From: Planctomycetota bacterium
GTDB taxonomy: Bacteria; Planctomycetota; Planctomycetia; Pirellulales; UBA7805
Assembly: GCA_003389215.1 (NCBI GenBank)
Contig: QQVP01000071.1
Coordinates: 124,001 to 188,000, forward strand
Direction of reading: 5' to 3'
Length of the DNA stretch: 64,000 nt
Shown here in pieces: positions 45,973 to 55,655 of the stretch. The notes below the pieces were generated by a model. The model was not told the DNA's origin and searched no databases. It was given only the letters and a program-made list of their open reading frames with translations. The translations under genes and the position numbers were made by a program. Each line of letters starts with the position of its first letter. The stretch's first letter is position 1.

Positions 45973-47811
45973 ATGCGGCACGCCGTCCCTTCTCGCCGAT
46001 CGCCGCTGACCACGTGGATGCCAATCCGATCGTGGCAGCACCGGCTGGTCGTTCCCGCCAGACCGTTGATCCTTGCCGGCCTGTTGATGATCGCTGCGGG
46101 CGAGATCGCTGTGGCCAAAGTGGCGCCCGACCCCTCGCCATCGCAAGCGTTGATCATGCAGCACGTCGAGGCGGGCGAATTTGCCCCGGCGATTCATTTG
46201 ACACGCCGCCTTCCCGCCGGCTCCTCTCGCGACCGACTCTGGGCCGAGATCGCCGTGGCACAAACCCGCTCAGGCATTTCGGCGGCCGACCAGGTTCTGC
46301 GGGAGATCGAAGACGATCGCGTGCGGGGCGACGCGGTCGCCCGGGTTCGCGAGATTCGCTTCCAGGGGCAACCGTTTCTGGCCCAGTTCGACGACGGAGG
46401 TGGCGGCGGGGATATCAATTCGCAGGCCGACTTCGATGCCGTCATCGAGCTGATTCAAAACACGATCGAGCCCGATACCTGGGAAGAGGCGGGGGGCACC
46501 GGCCGTATCGCCGAGTTTGAAACGGGCGTGCGGGTCGACGCCTCGGGACAGTTGCATCGGCTGCTGGCGCCGCAGCAGGCATCGGCGCTGGTGCGGCTGC
46601 GCCGAAGCAGTGCGCAGCGGGCGGACAACTCGGAGGCTCGTACCGCGTCGCAATTGCGCAAGGTCTCGTTACCTCGGCTCGAACGCCAGGTGCAATTGCG
46701 TCTCGCCGCCGGCCACAAGCCGACAAGTACCATGCGTGTGCTGGCAGGCCTGCAGCGAATTCAGTACGTCTTTGTCTACCCCGAGAAGGGCGATCTCGTC
46801 TTGGCCGGGCCGGCCGGCAACTGGCGCGAGAGCGAGGCGAGCGGACCGGTCTCGACGGCGACCGGTCGTCCCCTGCTGCAGCTCGACGACCTGGTGGTCT
46901 TGCTCCGCATGTTGTCGCAGAAAAACGGTATTCTCTTCGGCTGCGCCATTACGCCGACGCAGGAGGGGCTGGCCCGGACGCAGGCGCTGGCCGAACGTTC
47001 CCGGAACATCAAGCTGGCCAAGGGAGAACCGGCGCGACAGCGATGGGTTGGCGAGATTCGCGACACGCTCGGGCCACAGACGATCGACGTCTACGGGGTC
47101 GATCCGCGGACCCGCGTCGCCCAGGTGATCGTGGCCGCGGACTACCACATGAAGCTGGTGGGGATGGGGCTGGAGCCCGGGGCGGGCAACGTGGTGAGCT
47201 ACCTGGACAGCATCGAGCTGGCCGACGACGAGGCTCCGCCCGATCTCGGCGTGCTCCGCTGGTGGTTCACACTGAATTACAAGGCGATCGAAGCGACCAA
47301 CGAGGGCCACGGCTTTGCCCTGCGTGGCCAGGGCGTGCAGGTGCTCAGCGAGAACGAGCGGCTTTCCGCCGAGGGAAAGCGGATTCACACCGGCAAGTCG
47401 GACCAGCTAACGGCCGGGTTTGCCCAGTCGTTCACGCGAAACTTCTCCCACCTGATGGAGAAGTACCCGATGTACGCCGACCTGCAAAACGTGTTCGACC
47501 TGGCCCTGGTGGCGGCCCTGCTGCGCGATCGCCAATTGCCCGCGGAGGTGGGGTGGCATCTGACTTGCTTCGGCGACCAGGGGCAATATGCGGTTGCTCT
47601 TGGCGAGGCACCTCGCAGCGTGGAGAGCGTGATCAACTACCGCGCGTTCCCGGCCGGTCAGATCATCGCCGGCGTGAGCGGCGGGGTTCGCGTCGACCCG
47701 GCCGAGCTCGTAGATGCCGAGTCGGTGCGCGTCGTCAAGCGTGGCGAGTTGGTCCACGGCCATCGATACGCCCAGCCGCCCGACGACGTCGATCGATGGT
47801 GGTGGGATTGA
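45973..47811 (+). CDS. DUF1598-like exported planctomycete protein
   Basis: A 612-residue protein with a long N-terminal region and a signal helix (LILAGLLMIAAGEIAVA, residues 32-48). Recognisable segments include VLAGLQRIQYVFVYPEKGDLVLAGPAGNW, GPQTIDVYGVDPRTRVAQVIVAADYHMKLVG, and DLALVAALLRDRQLPAEVGW, which match the planctomycete DUF1598 type of protein (no characterised member known to me). A Gly/Asp-rich stretch lies near residue 140. It may be a large periplasmic or cell-envelope protein. The start at ATG 45973 leaves an unusually long basic leader before the signal, so translation may begin at the ATG at 46018. Confidence 0.8.
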   Translation: MRHAVPSRRSPLTTWMPIRSWQHRLVVPARPLILAGLLMIAAGEIAVAKVAPDPSPSQALIMQHVEAGEFAPAIHLTRRLPAGSSRDRLWAEIAVAQTRSGISAADQVLREIEDDRVRGDAVARVREIRFQGQPFLAQFDDGGGGGDINSQADFDAVIELIQNTIEPDTWEEAGGTGRIAEFETGVRVDASGQLHRLLAPQQASALVRLRRSSAQRADNSEARTASQLRKVSLPRLERQVQLRLAAGHKPTSTMRVLAGLQRIQYVFVYPEKGDLVLAGPAGNWRESEASGPVSTATGRPLLQLDDLVVLLRMLSQKNGILFGCAITPTQEGLARTQALAERSRNIKLAKGEPARQRWVGEIRDTLGPQTIDVYGVDPRTRVAQVIVAADYHMKLVGMGLEPGAGNVVSYLDSIELADDEAPPDLGVLRWWFTLNYKAIEATNEGHGFALRGQGVQVLSENERLSAEGKRIHTGKSDQLTAGFAQSFTRNFSHLMEKYPMYADLQNVFDLALVAALLRDRQLPAEVGWHLTCFGDQGQYAVALGEAPRSVESVINYRAFPAGQIIAGVSGGVRVDPAELVDAESVRVVKRGELVHGHRYAQPPDDVDRWWWD

Positions 47812-47830
47812 GCGTCCTGCTTAGGGCAAC

Positions 47831-47860
47831 GGGGCGCGCGTTCTCGCGAAATGTCGCCCC
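47831..47860. terminator. Possible bidirectional terminator hairpin
   Basis: GGGGCG (47831-47836) pairs with CGCCCC (47855-47860), enclosing a CGCG-TTCT-CGCG mini-hairpin, in the 52-bp gap between two convergent genes. There is no T-run. Confidence 0.35.
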
Positions 47861-47863
47861 GCG

Positions 47864-48646
47864 CTAGGCCGACTTGCGGCGCTCGACGAAGGCCCGATAG
47901 TCGTCGACCGTGTCGATGCCCGCGGCGGCTCGCTCGACGACACCGACTTGAATCGTATGGCCGGCGTCGAGGACGCGGAGTTGCTCGAGGTCTTCGAGTT
48001 GTTCCCGATCGGTCGGAGGCAACTTGGCGAGTTCCAGCAGGAACGCCCGTCGATAGGCGTAAATGCCCAGGTGCTGATAGAAGTGCGGCTCGATGTCCGT
48101 CAGCAGCCGCTCGTTCCAATTCCGCACTGCGGGAATGGCCGCCCGACTGAAGTAGAGGGCACGCCCAAAGCGGTCGAAGATGACCTTCACGCACGACGGG
48201 TCGTCGAGTTGGGCGCGGCTGCGAATCGGGGTGCTGAGTGTCGCCATCACGGCGTCGGGATGGCTCTCCAGCATCTCGACCAGTCGATCGATTTGCTCGC
48301 CATCCAGTTCAGGCTCGTCTCCCTGGACATTGACCACCACGTCGATGCCGGCAAACGCCGCTTCCCGAGCGACTCGGGCCACGCGGTCGGTACCGCTGCC
48401 GATGCCTGCCTCGGTCAACACCGCCTGGCCGCCGAAGCGAACCACCTCGTCGGCGATCACACGGTCTTCGGTCGCGACGCAGACGCCCAGCGGCCGCGTC
48501 GCCTGGCGGGCGGACTCGTACGTGTGCTGGATCAACGACTTGCCCGTGTCGCGGAGCAACATCTTCTGTGGCAGACGCGTCGATGCCAGGCGAGCCGGGA
48601 TGACGACGTAACTGGTCAGTTGGCTCGTGCGATTTGCGTGAGACAT
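47864..48646 (-). CDS. kdsB: 3-deoxy-manno-octulosonate cytidylyltransferase (CMP-Kdo synthetase)
   Basis: A 260-residue enzyme that activates Kdo with CTP to give CMP-Kdo for lipopolysaccharide core synthesis. Motifs: VVIPARLASTRLPQKMLL at the nucleotide-binding N-terminus, VNVQGDEPEL with the metal-binding Asp, KVIFDRFGRALYFSRAAIP, HLGIYAYRR, and LEDLEQLRVLDAG near the C-terminus. Its presence indicates that this organism makes Kdo-containing LPS. Start ATG 48646. Divergent from glmS. Confidence 0.96.
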   Translation of the reverse strand: MSHANRTSQLTSYVVIPARLASTRLPQKMLLRDTGKSLIQHTYESARQATRPLGVCVATEDRVIADEVVRFGGQAVLTEAGIGSGTDRVARVAREAAFAGIDVVVNVQGDEPELDGEQIDRLVEMLESHPDAVMATLSTPIRSRAQLDDPSCVKVIFDRFGRALYFSRAAIPAVRNWNERLLTDIEPHFYQHLGIYAYRRAFLLELAKLPPTDREQLEDLEQLRVLDAGHTIQVGVVERAAAGIDTVDDYRAFVERRKSA

Positions 48647-48992
48647 ACCGGCGATTCCTGTCGCGGAATTCTGATTGCGGAAAGGCGCCCCGCGCTGGGA
48701 CGCCGTGAGCGGGCCGAGGATGATAGCCCGTTTCGCCGGACCCGGGATAGGTCAAATTGTGCGGGTTATTGGGCCTGGACGGGCTCGTGGCTTGCCGCGA
48801 GGGGCGCGAACCGACATGGGGACCCACGGCACGCTGGTTTCGAGCGTCCGAAATGCTGCCCAGAATGGCGGACTTGTGATAGTCTAGAAGAATAGCGCTT
48901 GCGCTCAGGAGGCGCTCTGGCGCACCACTTCGGCGGCCGTGCGCAGCGACCCCGGACGGTCCCTTTCCGAGTCTGCGGAGAATCGCCAAGAC
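48647..48992. other. Divergent region between kdsB and glmS
   Basis: 346 bp with no supported gene. Both neighbours need promoters here, but no strong -35/-10 pair stood out. No glmS ribozyme core was recognised. Confidence 0.45.
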
Positions 48993-50888
<1,896 letters not shown>

Positions 50889-50990
50889 CGCCGGCTTGAC
50901 CGCGCCACGGCGACTCGATAGCTTGTAGGGCTCGGTGGTGTTCTGCTGCCGTGGTCTGGACCGTAATCCTTCGTTGCAGGAGATCGACTC

Positions 50991-51176
50991 GTGGGAGCCA
51001 GCGAGCGCACCAAAGAGATCAAACGTCGCCGCCATCGACGAAAGAAGATGGCCAAACTTGCCGAGCGCTCGAAGAAGGCGACGGTCTCCGAGAAGAGCGT
51101 CATTGCTCACAAGATCCGCGGGCTCACCCCGGGCGCCGAGGAGATCATCGCGGCCTGGGGTCTGGAAAGCCGCTAA
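50991..51176 (+). CDS. Small basic 61-aa protein (DUF6800-like)
   Basis: A 61-residue protein whose first half is strongly basic (KEIKRRRHRRKKMAKL), followed by TVSEKSVIAHKIRGLTPGAEEIIAAW. It resembles the very small basic planctomycete proteins grouped as DUF6800, with an unknown function and possible nucleic-acid binding (inference). Start GTG 50991 follows CAGGAG at normal spacing, 102 bp after glmS, possibly in the same transcript. Confidence 0.7.
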   Translation: MGASERTKEIKRRRHRRKKMAKLAERSKKATVSEKSVIAHKIRGLTPGAEEIIAAWGLESR

Positions 51177-51523
51177 CGCGCGCCGCAAAGGGGGCAGTGC
51201 TCGCCACCGTCCAGCGACGCTCAACGATTGCGACGACGGTGACGTCGCATTCGGGTATTTGGGACGTCGCACTTGGGGGCGAGGCCCCTCCCAAACGTCA
51301 ACGGCGCGGCTGCCCGGGCGATCGATCGCATGCCGCGGCCTGGCCAGGCGCTCCCGCCGGGATTACCAGGCCAAGCCCCGACGCCTCAAAAGGGGGGGCG
51401 AGCCTCCTGGCGAGCCGAGAGCCACGAATGATTCTGCGGCTCAGCAGGCTTCGGTCGCGAGCTCAGCCGAGCGGAGCTTCGCCCCTGGCGACGGACGTTG
51501 GGAAACGCGTTTTGAGACAACGC
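51177..51523. other. Convergent spacer with hairpins
   Basis: 347 bp without a gene between two convergent small genes. It has an interrupted hairpin at 51273-51294 (TTGGGGGC opposite GGCCCC-T-CCCAA) and a second pair GGCCTGG (51337-51343)/CCAGGCC (51366-51372). Either may help end transcription; no T-run follows. Confidence 0.45.
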
Positions 51524-51883
51524 CTAGCCTTCGCCGCCGGCGCTGCGGGCACCCGGGACGATGCGCTTCTGCACGTCCGTTTCCAGGACACCGAAGGTCG
51601 CTTCGTGACGCTGCACCGCCATCTGCAGAGCCGCGAGCAGCCGCTTGGCCGTGAAGAAGTTGACGATCACCCGCTGGCTAATGCGAATGGGCTCCGACGG
51701 TACGCCGACCGGCTGCTTGTTGAGGCCCAGGTCGATGATCAGTTCTTCCGGCGTTCCCATCACGCGACAGAAGTTCGCATAGAAGGCCGCCGCGTGGCTG
51801 TCGTCGACCTCGAACGTCGCTCGTTGTTGTCCGCCTGCAGCTCCCTGTTCGTCCGCCGGCGTTTCCGCTTTCTCTTCGGCCAT
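51524..51883 (-). CDS. DUF3467-family protein
   Basis: A 119-residue protein with an acidic/Gln-rich N-terminal leader followed by the DUF3467 fold: a beta-sandwich-like core (ATFEVDDSHAAAFYANFCRV, LIIDLGLN) and PIRISQRVIVNFFTAKRLLAALQMAVQRHEATFG. This small family is widespread in bacteria with unknown function. The C-terminal tail is Gly/Ala/Arg-rich. ATG 51883; single gene, monocistronic. Confidence 0.88.
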   Translation of the reverse strand: MAEEKAETPADEQGAAGGQQRATFEVDDSHAAAFYANFCRVMGTPEELIIDLGLNKQPVGVPSEPIRISQRVIVNFFTAKRLLAALQMAVQRHEATFGVLETDVQKRIVPGARSAGGEG

Positions 51884-52038
51884 GATGGTTCTCTTAACTT
51901 TCTGATTCCAAGGTCTACGTGATCCAAGCGAGTCACTTCAGGTACGTCAACGTGAGCGGGCAACCGAGCACGCGAGACCGCAGGGTTACTCCCTGCGGCA
52001 GAACGATGCCCCCGCAAAACCGAGGGAGTCGACCGACT

Positions 52039-52089
52039 CCAATTCGGTTCCGCCTCCAATTCGGTTCCGCCTCCCATTCGGCTCCGCGA
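52039..52089. repeat. Three 17-bp tandem repeats
   Basis: CCAATTCGGTTCCGCCT occurs twice exactly (52039-52055, 52056-52072), followed by a diverged CCCATTCGGCTCCGCGA (52073-52089). It lies upstream of the DUF3467 gene. Confidence 0.85.
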
Positions 52090-52187
52090 GCCTAAAGCAT
52101 AACGGTCGGCTCGAAAGCCGTACAAGGGACCGCCACGGGGATTGCCGACCGCAGCTTGCCGTCACGTTTGTTGACGGGTGGAAAACG

Positions 52188-52219
52188 CCAGAACTATATT
52201 GGCCCAGAACTAAATTGGC
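52188..52219. repeat. Two 16-bp tandem repeats upstream of the glycosyltransferase
   Basis: CCAGAACTATATTGGC (52188-52203) and CCAGAACTAAATTGGC (52204-52219), one base different, about 100 bp before the glycosyltransferase start. A/T-rich enough to include a promoter or operator. Confidence 0.8.
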
Positions 52220-52314
52220 GATGCCGCGCCGCGACGGGCATGGCGGGACCGACTCGTCGGGAGAACGGGGAGATTGAAAGGTGACGGGGATCCTCGACTT
52301 TTTTCAATAAGCGC

Positions 52315-53166
52315 ATGGCCGCTGCCGCGGCGTCCGAGTCCTTGGCCGCATCGGGAGCTACGGCACCTGGCGTGACGGGATCTGGCGTGACGGGATCTGG
52401 CGTGACGGGATCTGGGGTGACGGGAACTGGGGTGACGGGGAGTTCTGCGTTGCTCAGGGTCTCAGTCATCATTCCCGTGCTCAATGAAGAGTCCCGCGTC
52501 GTCTCCGCCGTCGAGCGAGCTGTGGCTGCCGGCGCCTGGGAGGTCATCGTCGTCGACGGGGGCAGCCGCGATCGCACGGTCGCGTTGGCCGCAGCGACGC
52601 CCTGCAGGGTCCTCGAATCGCCGGCCGGCCGAGCGGTCCAGCAGAATCGTGGAGCGGCGGCGGCCGGGGGCGAGATCCTGCTATTTCTGCATGCCGACAC
52701 CTGGCTGCCTGCCGGCGCCGTCGCGCAGGTCGTGCAGCTTGCCGAATCCGGCGAGACGGTCGTGGGCGCCTTCGCGCAGAGAATCGAAGCGAGCGCCTAC
52801 GTCTATCGCCTGGTCGAGAGTGGCAACGCCCTGCGCGTGCGGCTGTTCGGTTTGGCCTACGGCGACCAGGGGATCTTTCTGAGTCGAGACCTGTTCCAGC
52901 GGCTGGGTGGTTTTCCAGAGGTGCCACTCATGGAAGACGTGCGGCTGATGCGGAGCGTTCGCCGGCAACAGCGACTACACCTCTTGCCGGGACCGCTCCA
53001 TGTCAGCCCGCGGCGTTGGCAGCGGCACGGCCTCGTCCGGCAGACCGTGCGGAACTGGCTGCTACTCTGCGCGGAGCGACTGGGGGTTTCTCCCGCTCGA
53101 CTGGCCCGCTTCTATCCCACCTGTACGGACTCGCCGGCGTCGAACTCCGCCGACCCGCAGCCGTGA
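52315..53166 (+). CDS. GT-A family glycosyltransferase (TIGR04283-like)
   Basis: A 283-residue family 2 type glycosyltransferase of the group that TIGR04283 describes. Residues 43-280: SVIIPVLNEESRV, VIVVDGGSRDRTV, AVQQNRGAAAAGGEILLFLHADTWLP with the metal-binding DxD-like HAD, YGDQGIFLSRDLF, and VPLMEDVRLM. No membrane segment, so probably cytoplasmic; donor and acceptor unknown. The first 42 residues are unusual: Ala-rich, then GVTGS repeats encoded by five 15-bp tandem units, and each unit contains an in-frame GTG that could serve as a start. The start is therefore uncertain (ATG 52315 here). Confidence 0.85.
   Translation: MAAAAASESLAASGATAPGVTGSGVTGSGVTGSGVTGTGVTGSSALLRVSVIIPVLNEESRVVSAVERAVAAGAWEVIVVDGGSRDRTVALAAATPCRVLESPAGRAVQQNRGAAAAGGEILLFLHADTWLPAGAVAQVVQLAESGETVVGAFAQRIEASAYVYRLVESGNALRVRLFGLAYGDQGIFLSRDLFQRLGGFPEVPLMEDVRLMRSVRRQQRLHLLPGPLHVSPRRWQRHGLVRQTVRNWLLLCAERLGVSPARLARFYPTCTDSPASNSADPQP
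52369..52443 (+). repeat. Five 15-bp tandem repeats in the glycosyltransferase 5' coding region
   Basis: Units GGCGTGACGGGATCT (three identical, 52369-52413), then GGGGTGACGGGAACT (52414-52428) and GGGGTGACGGGGAGT (52429-52443). The period keeps the frame and encodes repeating Gly-Val-Thr-Gly-Ser/Thr. Confidence 0.9.
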
Positions 53167-53254
53167 CCTGCCGGGCGAAGTCGCTGTCCGCTCGTCGCGA
53201 AGTTGTCGTGCGGAACACGCGGGAATTGCCAGCTCGCGGCGGTCGGTGCACAAT

Positions 53255-53288
53255 GCAGAGGCTCGCAGGGGGCAGAGGCTCGCAGGGG
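53255..53288. repeat. Two 17-bp tandem repeats
   Basis: GCAGAGGCTCGCAGGGG is exactly duplicated (53255-53271, 53272-53288), 24 bp before the small lipoprotein start codon. Confidence 0.85.
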
Positions 53289-53312
53289 ATCCGCAGAACT
53301 GAGGAAACGAGC

Positions 53313-53537
53313 ATGTCGGCTCGATGTTGGCTACCCATGGTGGCGACCTGCCTGGTGCTGGTTGCCGGTTGCCAGGAAGAATTTCCTGTCGACGAACTCG
53401 GCACGATTCACGAGCGGATTCCCTTCGTCGAGGGCGTTGAAGAGCGGATCGAGATCCGTCGACCGCGAAGACGGCCCGCTCGGACCCGGCCGCAGACCGC
53501 CCCGGCGCCCGCCAACCAATCCGGCGGGAAGCCCTAA
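53313..53537 (+). CDS. Small lipoprotein, 74 aa
   Basis: A 74-residue protein with a bacterial lipoprotein signal (MSARCWLPMVATCLVLVAGC; lipobox VAGC), giving a mature chain of about 55 residues that is Glu-, Arg- and Pro-rich with a basic segment (RRPRRRPARTRP). Probably lipid-anchored at the inner face of the outer membrane or in the inner membrane. ATG 53313 follows GAGGA. No family recognised. Upstream in-frame sequence does not resemble protein. Confidence 0.7.
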   Translation: MSARCWLPMVATCLVLVAGCQEEFPVDELGTIHERIPFVEGVEERIEIRRPRRRPARTRPQTAPAPANQSGGKP

Positions 53538-53551
53538 CGCACCAGAACGCC

Positions 53552-53571
53552 GGGCCCGGCCGGCCGGGTCC
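53552..53571 (+). terminator. Possible terminator hairpin after the small lipoprotein
   Basis: GGGCCCGGCC (53552-53561) and GGCCGGGTCC (53562-53571) form a very GC-rich hairpin 14 bp after the stop codon, with one G-U pair. There is no T-run. Confidence 0.35.
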
Positions 53572-53827
53572 GCCCCGCTTCGCGGCCGCGCAGTGGAGTG
53601 GCGATTCAGCGCGAAATGCGGCGGTTTCCGCGCCCCCACGCCGACGTCCCGAAATGCTTGTTTCGGCCTCCCGCTCTGTCTAGGCTGGACTTTGCGCTTC
53701 GTCTCGCGAGCCTGGGCAATCCGTCGGGGCCGCAGAGACGCGAGCCGCAGATGCCCGACCGGCCGCACAGCTAGTGAGTCGGTCGAGCCGCATCGCCCTC
53801 GAATCCGAACACGTGGGAGGCCCTCCG

Positions 53828-54316
53828 ATGAAGAAACTACTCCGAGCCGCCGTTCTTTGTTCCGTCGTTGTCGTGGTGCTCGTCGCAGCACCCCGTGCCG
53901 AGGCACAGCAAGTCGTGACCGCGCCCTTTGGGTTCGGTCCCGGCTACGGGCTGGGGTTCGGGCCGAACTTCCTGCTCGACCAGCGCCCTCCCTACTTCGC
54001 GTTGTTCCCGCCGGTCTATTACAAGCATCCGATCATCGCCCGGCAGTATGGCTACAGTCCGTTCGCCTATTACCCCTATCCGGTCGAGCCTTCTCTGAAT
54101 CGAGGTGAAGAGCCGAAGCCGAAGACGATTTCGAATCCGTACTACGAAGGAGCGAAGAAGAGCGAATCGGTCGAAGCGAACGAGGCCTCGGCCGTGACAC
54201 GGCCTCTGCGGATACGGAATCCCTACTACGACACCTCGCTTCGCGAAGCCAGCAGTGCCGGCACGCCGCGGGCCCAGCGGATCTATCCCACGGAGCGATC
54301 CGCGATCGAGCTGTGA
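53828..54316 (+). CDS. Exported Tyr/Pro/Phe-rich protein, 162 aa
   Basis: A 162-residue protein with a clear signal peptide (MKKLLRAAVLCSVVVVVLVA, cut after AEA near residue 26). The mature part is rich in Gly, Pro, Phe and Tyr (PFGFGPGYGLGFGPNF, RQYGYSPFAYYPYPVE), then more charged, with the repeated motif NPYY (ISNPYYEG, RIRNPYYDTS). Aromatic-rich small exported proteins of this sort are common in planctomycetes, with unknown function. ATG 53828 follows GGGAGGCC. No enzyme motif seen. Confidence 0.7.
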   Translation: MKKLLRAAVLCSVVVVVLVAAPRAEAQQVVTAPFGFGPGYGLGFGPNFLLDQRPPYFALFPPVYYKHPIIARQYGYSPFAYYPYPVEPSLNRGEEPKPKTISNPYYEGAKKSESVEANEASAVTRPLRIRNPYYDTSLREASSAGTPRAQRIYPTERSAIEL

Positions 54317-54538
54317 GAGTTCGTCGGCTCTGACGGCAGCCAGGCTGGCCGCGGGGGCGCGAGCGCGAAATCGACCTGGACACATCGGCCGTGTCTGCTA
54401 TCGTACCGCCCCTCGCTTGGTTCGTCGGGCTGGCGTTCCCCGCGGGCCCCCCGCGCGCGGAAGCGCGTCTTGGCGACCTGACACACCGCGCGGGCGGAAT
54501 AAAGAGACGTATCTGAACAGGTGGAAAGGAGTCCGCCG

Positions 54539-55642
54539 ATGTCACGGTACCGGCTGTTGGCGATGTTGCTCGTCGTGTGCTGCGCGGTCGCTTGTCGGAG
54601 TCAGCCCGTGATTGGCGATCCTTTCGGCCGCACCACGATTCCGCCACCGGCAACCGGCGGCGTGCCGGCCGCGGCGACGCCGGCTCCCTACTACCCTCAA
54701 CCGGGCGCGACGACCTACCCTCAACCGACCTACCCGCAGCCGGGAGCGACGAGGCCGGGGAATCTGGTGCCCGTCCCGAACGGAACGGTCCAACCCCAGT
54801 TGCCCGCCACGCCCCAACCCGGCCTGCCACCGGCCGGCCAGCCAATCTACCCATCGACCCTCCAGCCGTCGTTCCCGGCGCTTCCCCAGCAACCTTCGAC
54901 GTCGACGCCTGCCCCGACATTTCGGCAAGGGTCGGGAATTGCCCCTTCGCGTTCCGCGGCACCTCAGTTAGCGGATGCCACGAACACGCAAGTCCGACCG
55001 GTGAGCCATCAGCCGCGGCTGCGGCCCGTGCCGTCGTTTAGTGACAACGACGCACGCTCGACTGGTTGGAACGCGGTCGTCAACATCGACGCCGACGCGC
55101 AAGGCGAACCGGTGATCCGCATCGAGGAGAACGCCGCACCCGCTTCGGTCTCGAACGCTGGCTCAGCCTCATCCGAACCGGCAGAGGACGAATCGGTCTT
55201 CGACGACGAGCCGGCCGACCCGCTCGCGCCGCGAGGTTCGGTCCTGCGGAGTTCCCGCACGAGTTCTCCTGTCACTCCCGCGTCGGCGACCATTGCCGTC
55301 GACGCGGAACCGTCTACGGGCGGCGCGTCGGTCGTTAAACCACCGGCACAATTCCGGCCGGTGGCGGTCCGTCCGCCCGCCCGCTACGGCCACGCACCCG
55401 ACTACAGCTGGCTCAAGGGCCGGCTCGAGTATTCGGCGGCGCGGAAGCAGTGGAAACTCCGCTACCTGCCCCTGGACGGCCGCACCGATGAGTACGGGGG
55501 CAGCGTCGTGCTCGACAACGTCGACGAGAGCAGCTACGCCGCCGGCGACTTTGTGGCAGTGCGGGGCCAACTCGGCAAGCCCGATCCCGAAACGCGCGAC
55601 TTCGCGGCGACCTATCGCGTGACGCAAATGAAGTCGATGTAA
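54539..55642 (+). CDS. Exported Pro-rich lipoprotein, 367 aa
   Basis: A 367-residue protein with a lipoprotein signal (LLAMLLVVCCAVAC; lipobox AVAC). Residues 25-140 are Pro/Gln/Thr-rich with repeated YPQPGAT units, 140-290 are acidic and low complexity, and the C-terminal 80 residues form a compact domain (YSWLKGRLEYSAARKQWKLR, YGGSVVLDNVDES, DFVAVRGQLG). It is likely an outer-membrane or peptidoglycan-facing lipoprotein with an extended Pro-rich stalk. Start ATG 54539 with AAGGAG. The SecA-like gene follows 13 bp downstream, so the two are probably co-transcribed. Confidence 0.75.
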   Translation: MSRYRLLAMLLVVCCAVACRSQPVIGDPFGRTTIPPPATGGVPAAATPAPYYPQPGATTYPQPTYPQPGATRPGNLVPVPNGTVQPQLPATPQPGLPPAGQPIYPSTLQPSFPALPQQPSTSTPAPTFRQGSGIAPSRSAAPQLADATNTQVRPVSHQPRLRPVPSFSDNDARSTGWNAVVNIDADAQGEPVIRIEENAAPASVSNAGSASSEPAEDESVFDDEPADPLAPRGSVLRSSRTSSPVTPASATIAVDAEPSTGGASVVKPPAQFRPVAVRPPARYGHAPDYSWLKGRLEYSAARKQWKLRYLPLDGRTDEYGGSVVLDNVDESSYAAGDFVAVRGQLGKPDPETRDFAATYRVTQMKSM

Positions 55643-55655
55643 CGGGCAGCCTGTG

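Larger units (their letters stand above)
51884..52314. other. 431-bp region with several tandem duplications
   Basis: No supported gene. Contains the 3 x 17-bp tandem (52039-52089), an almost perfect palindrome just before it (52025-52040), and the 2 x 16-bp tandem (52188-52219). It serves as leader for both the DUF3467 and glycosyltransferase genes. Confidence 0.6.

Noticed and set aside
48880-48992. glmS ribozyme
   Set aside because: The spacer before glmS lacks the conserved core and is short; ribozymes of this class are mostly in Firmicutes.
52039-52089. Insertion-sequence end
   Set aside because: Tandem repeats lack terminal inverted repeats and no transposase is nearby.
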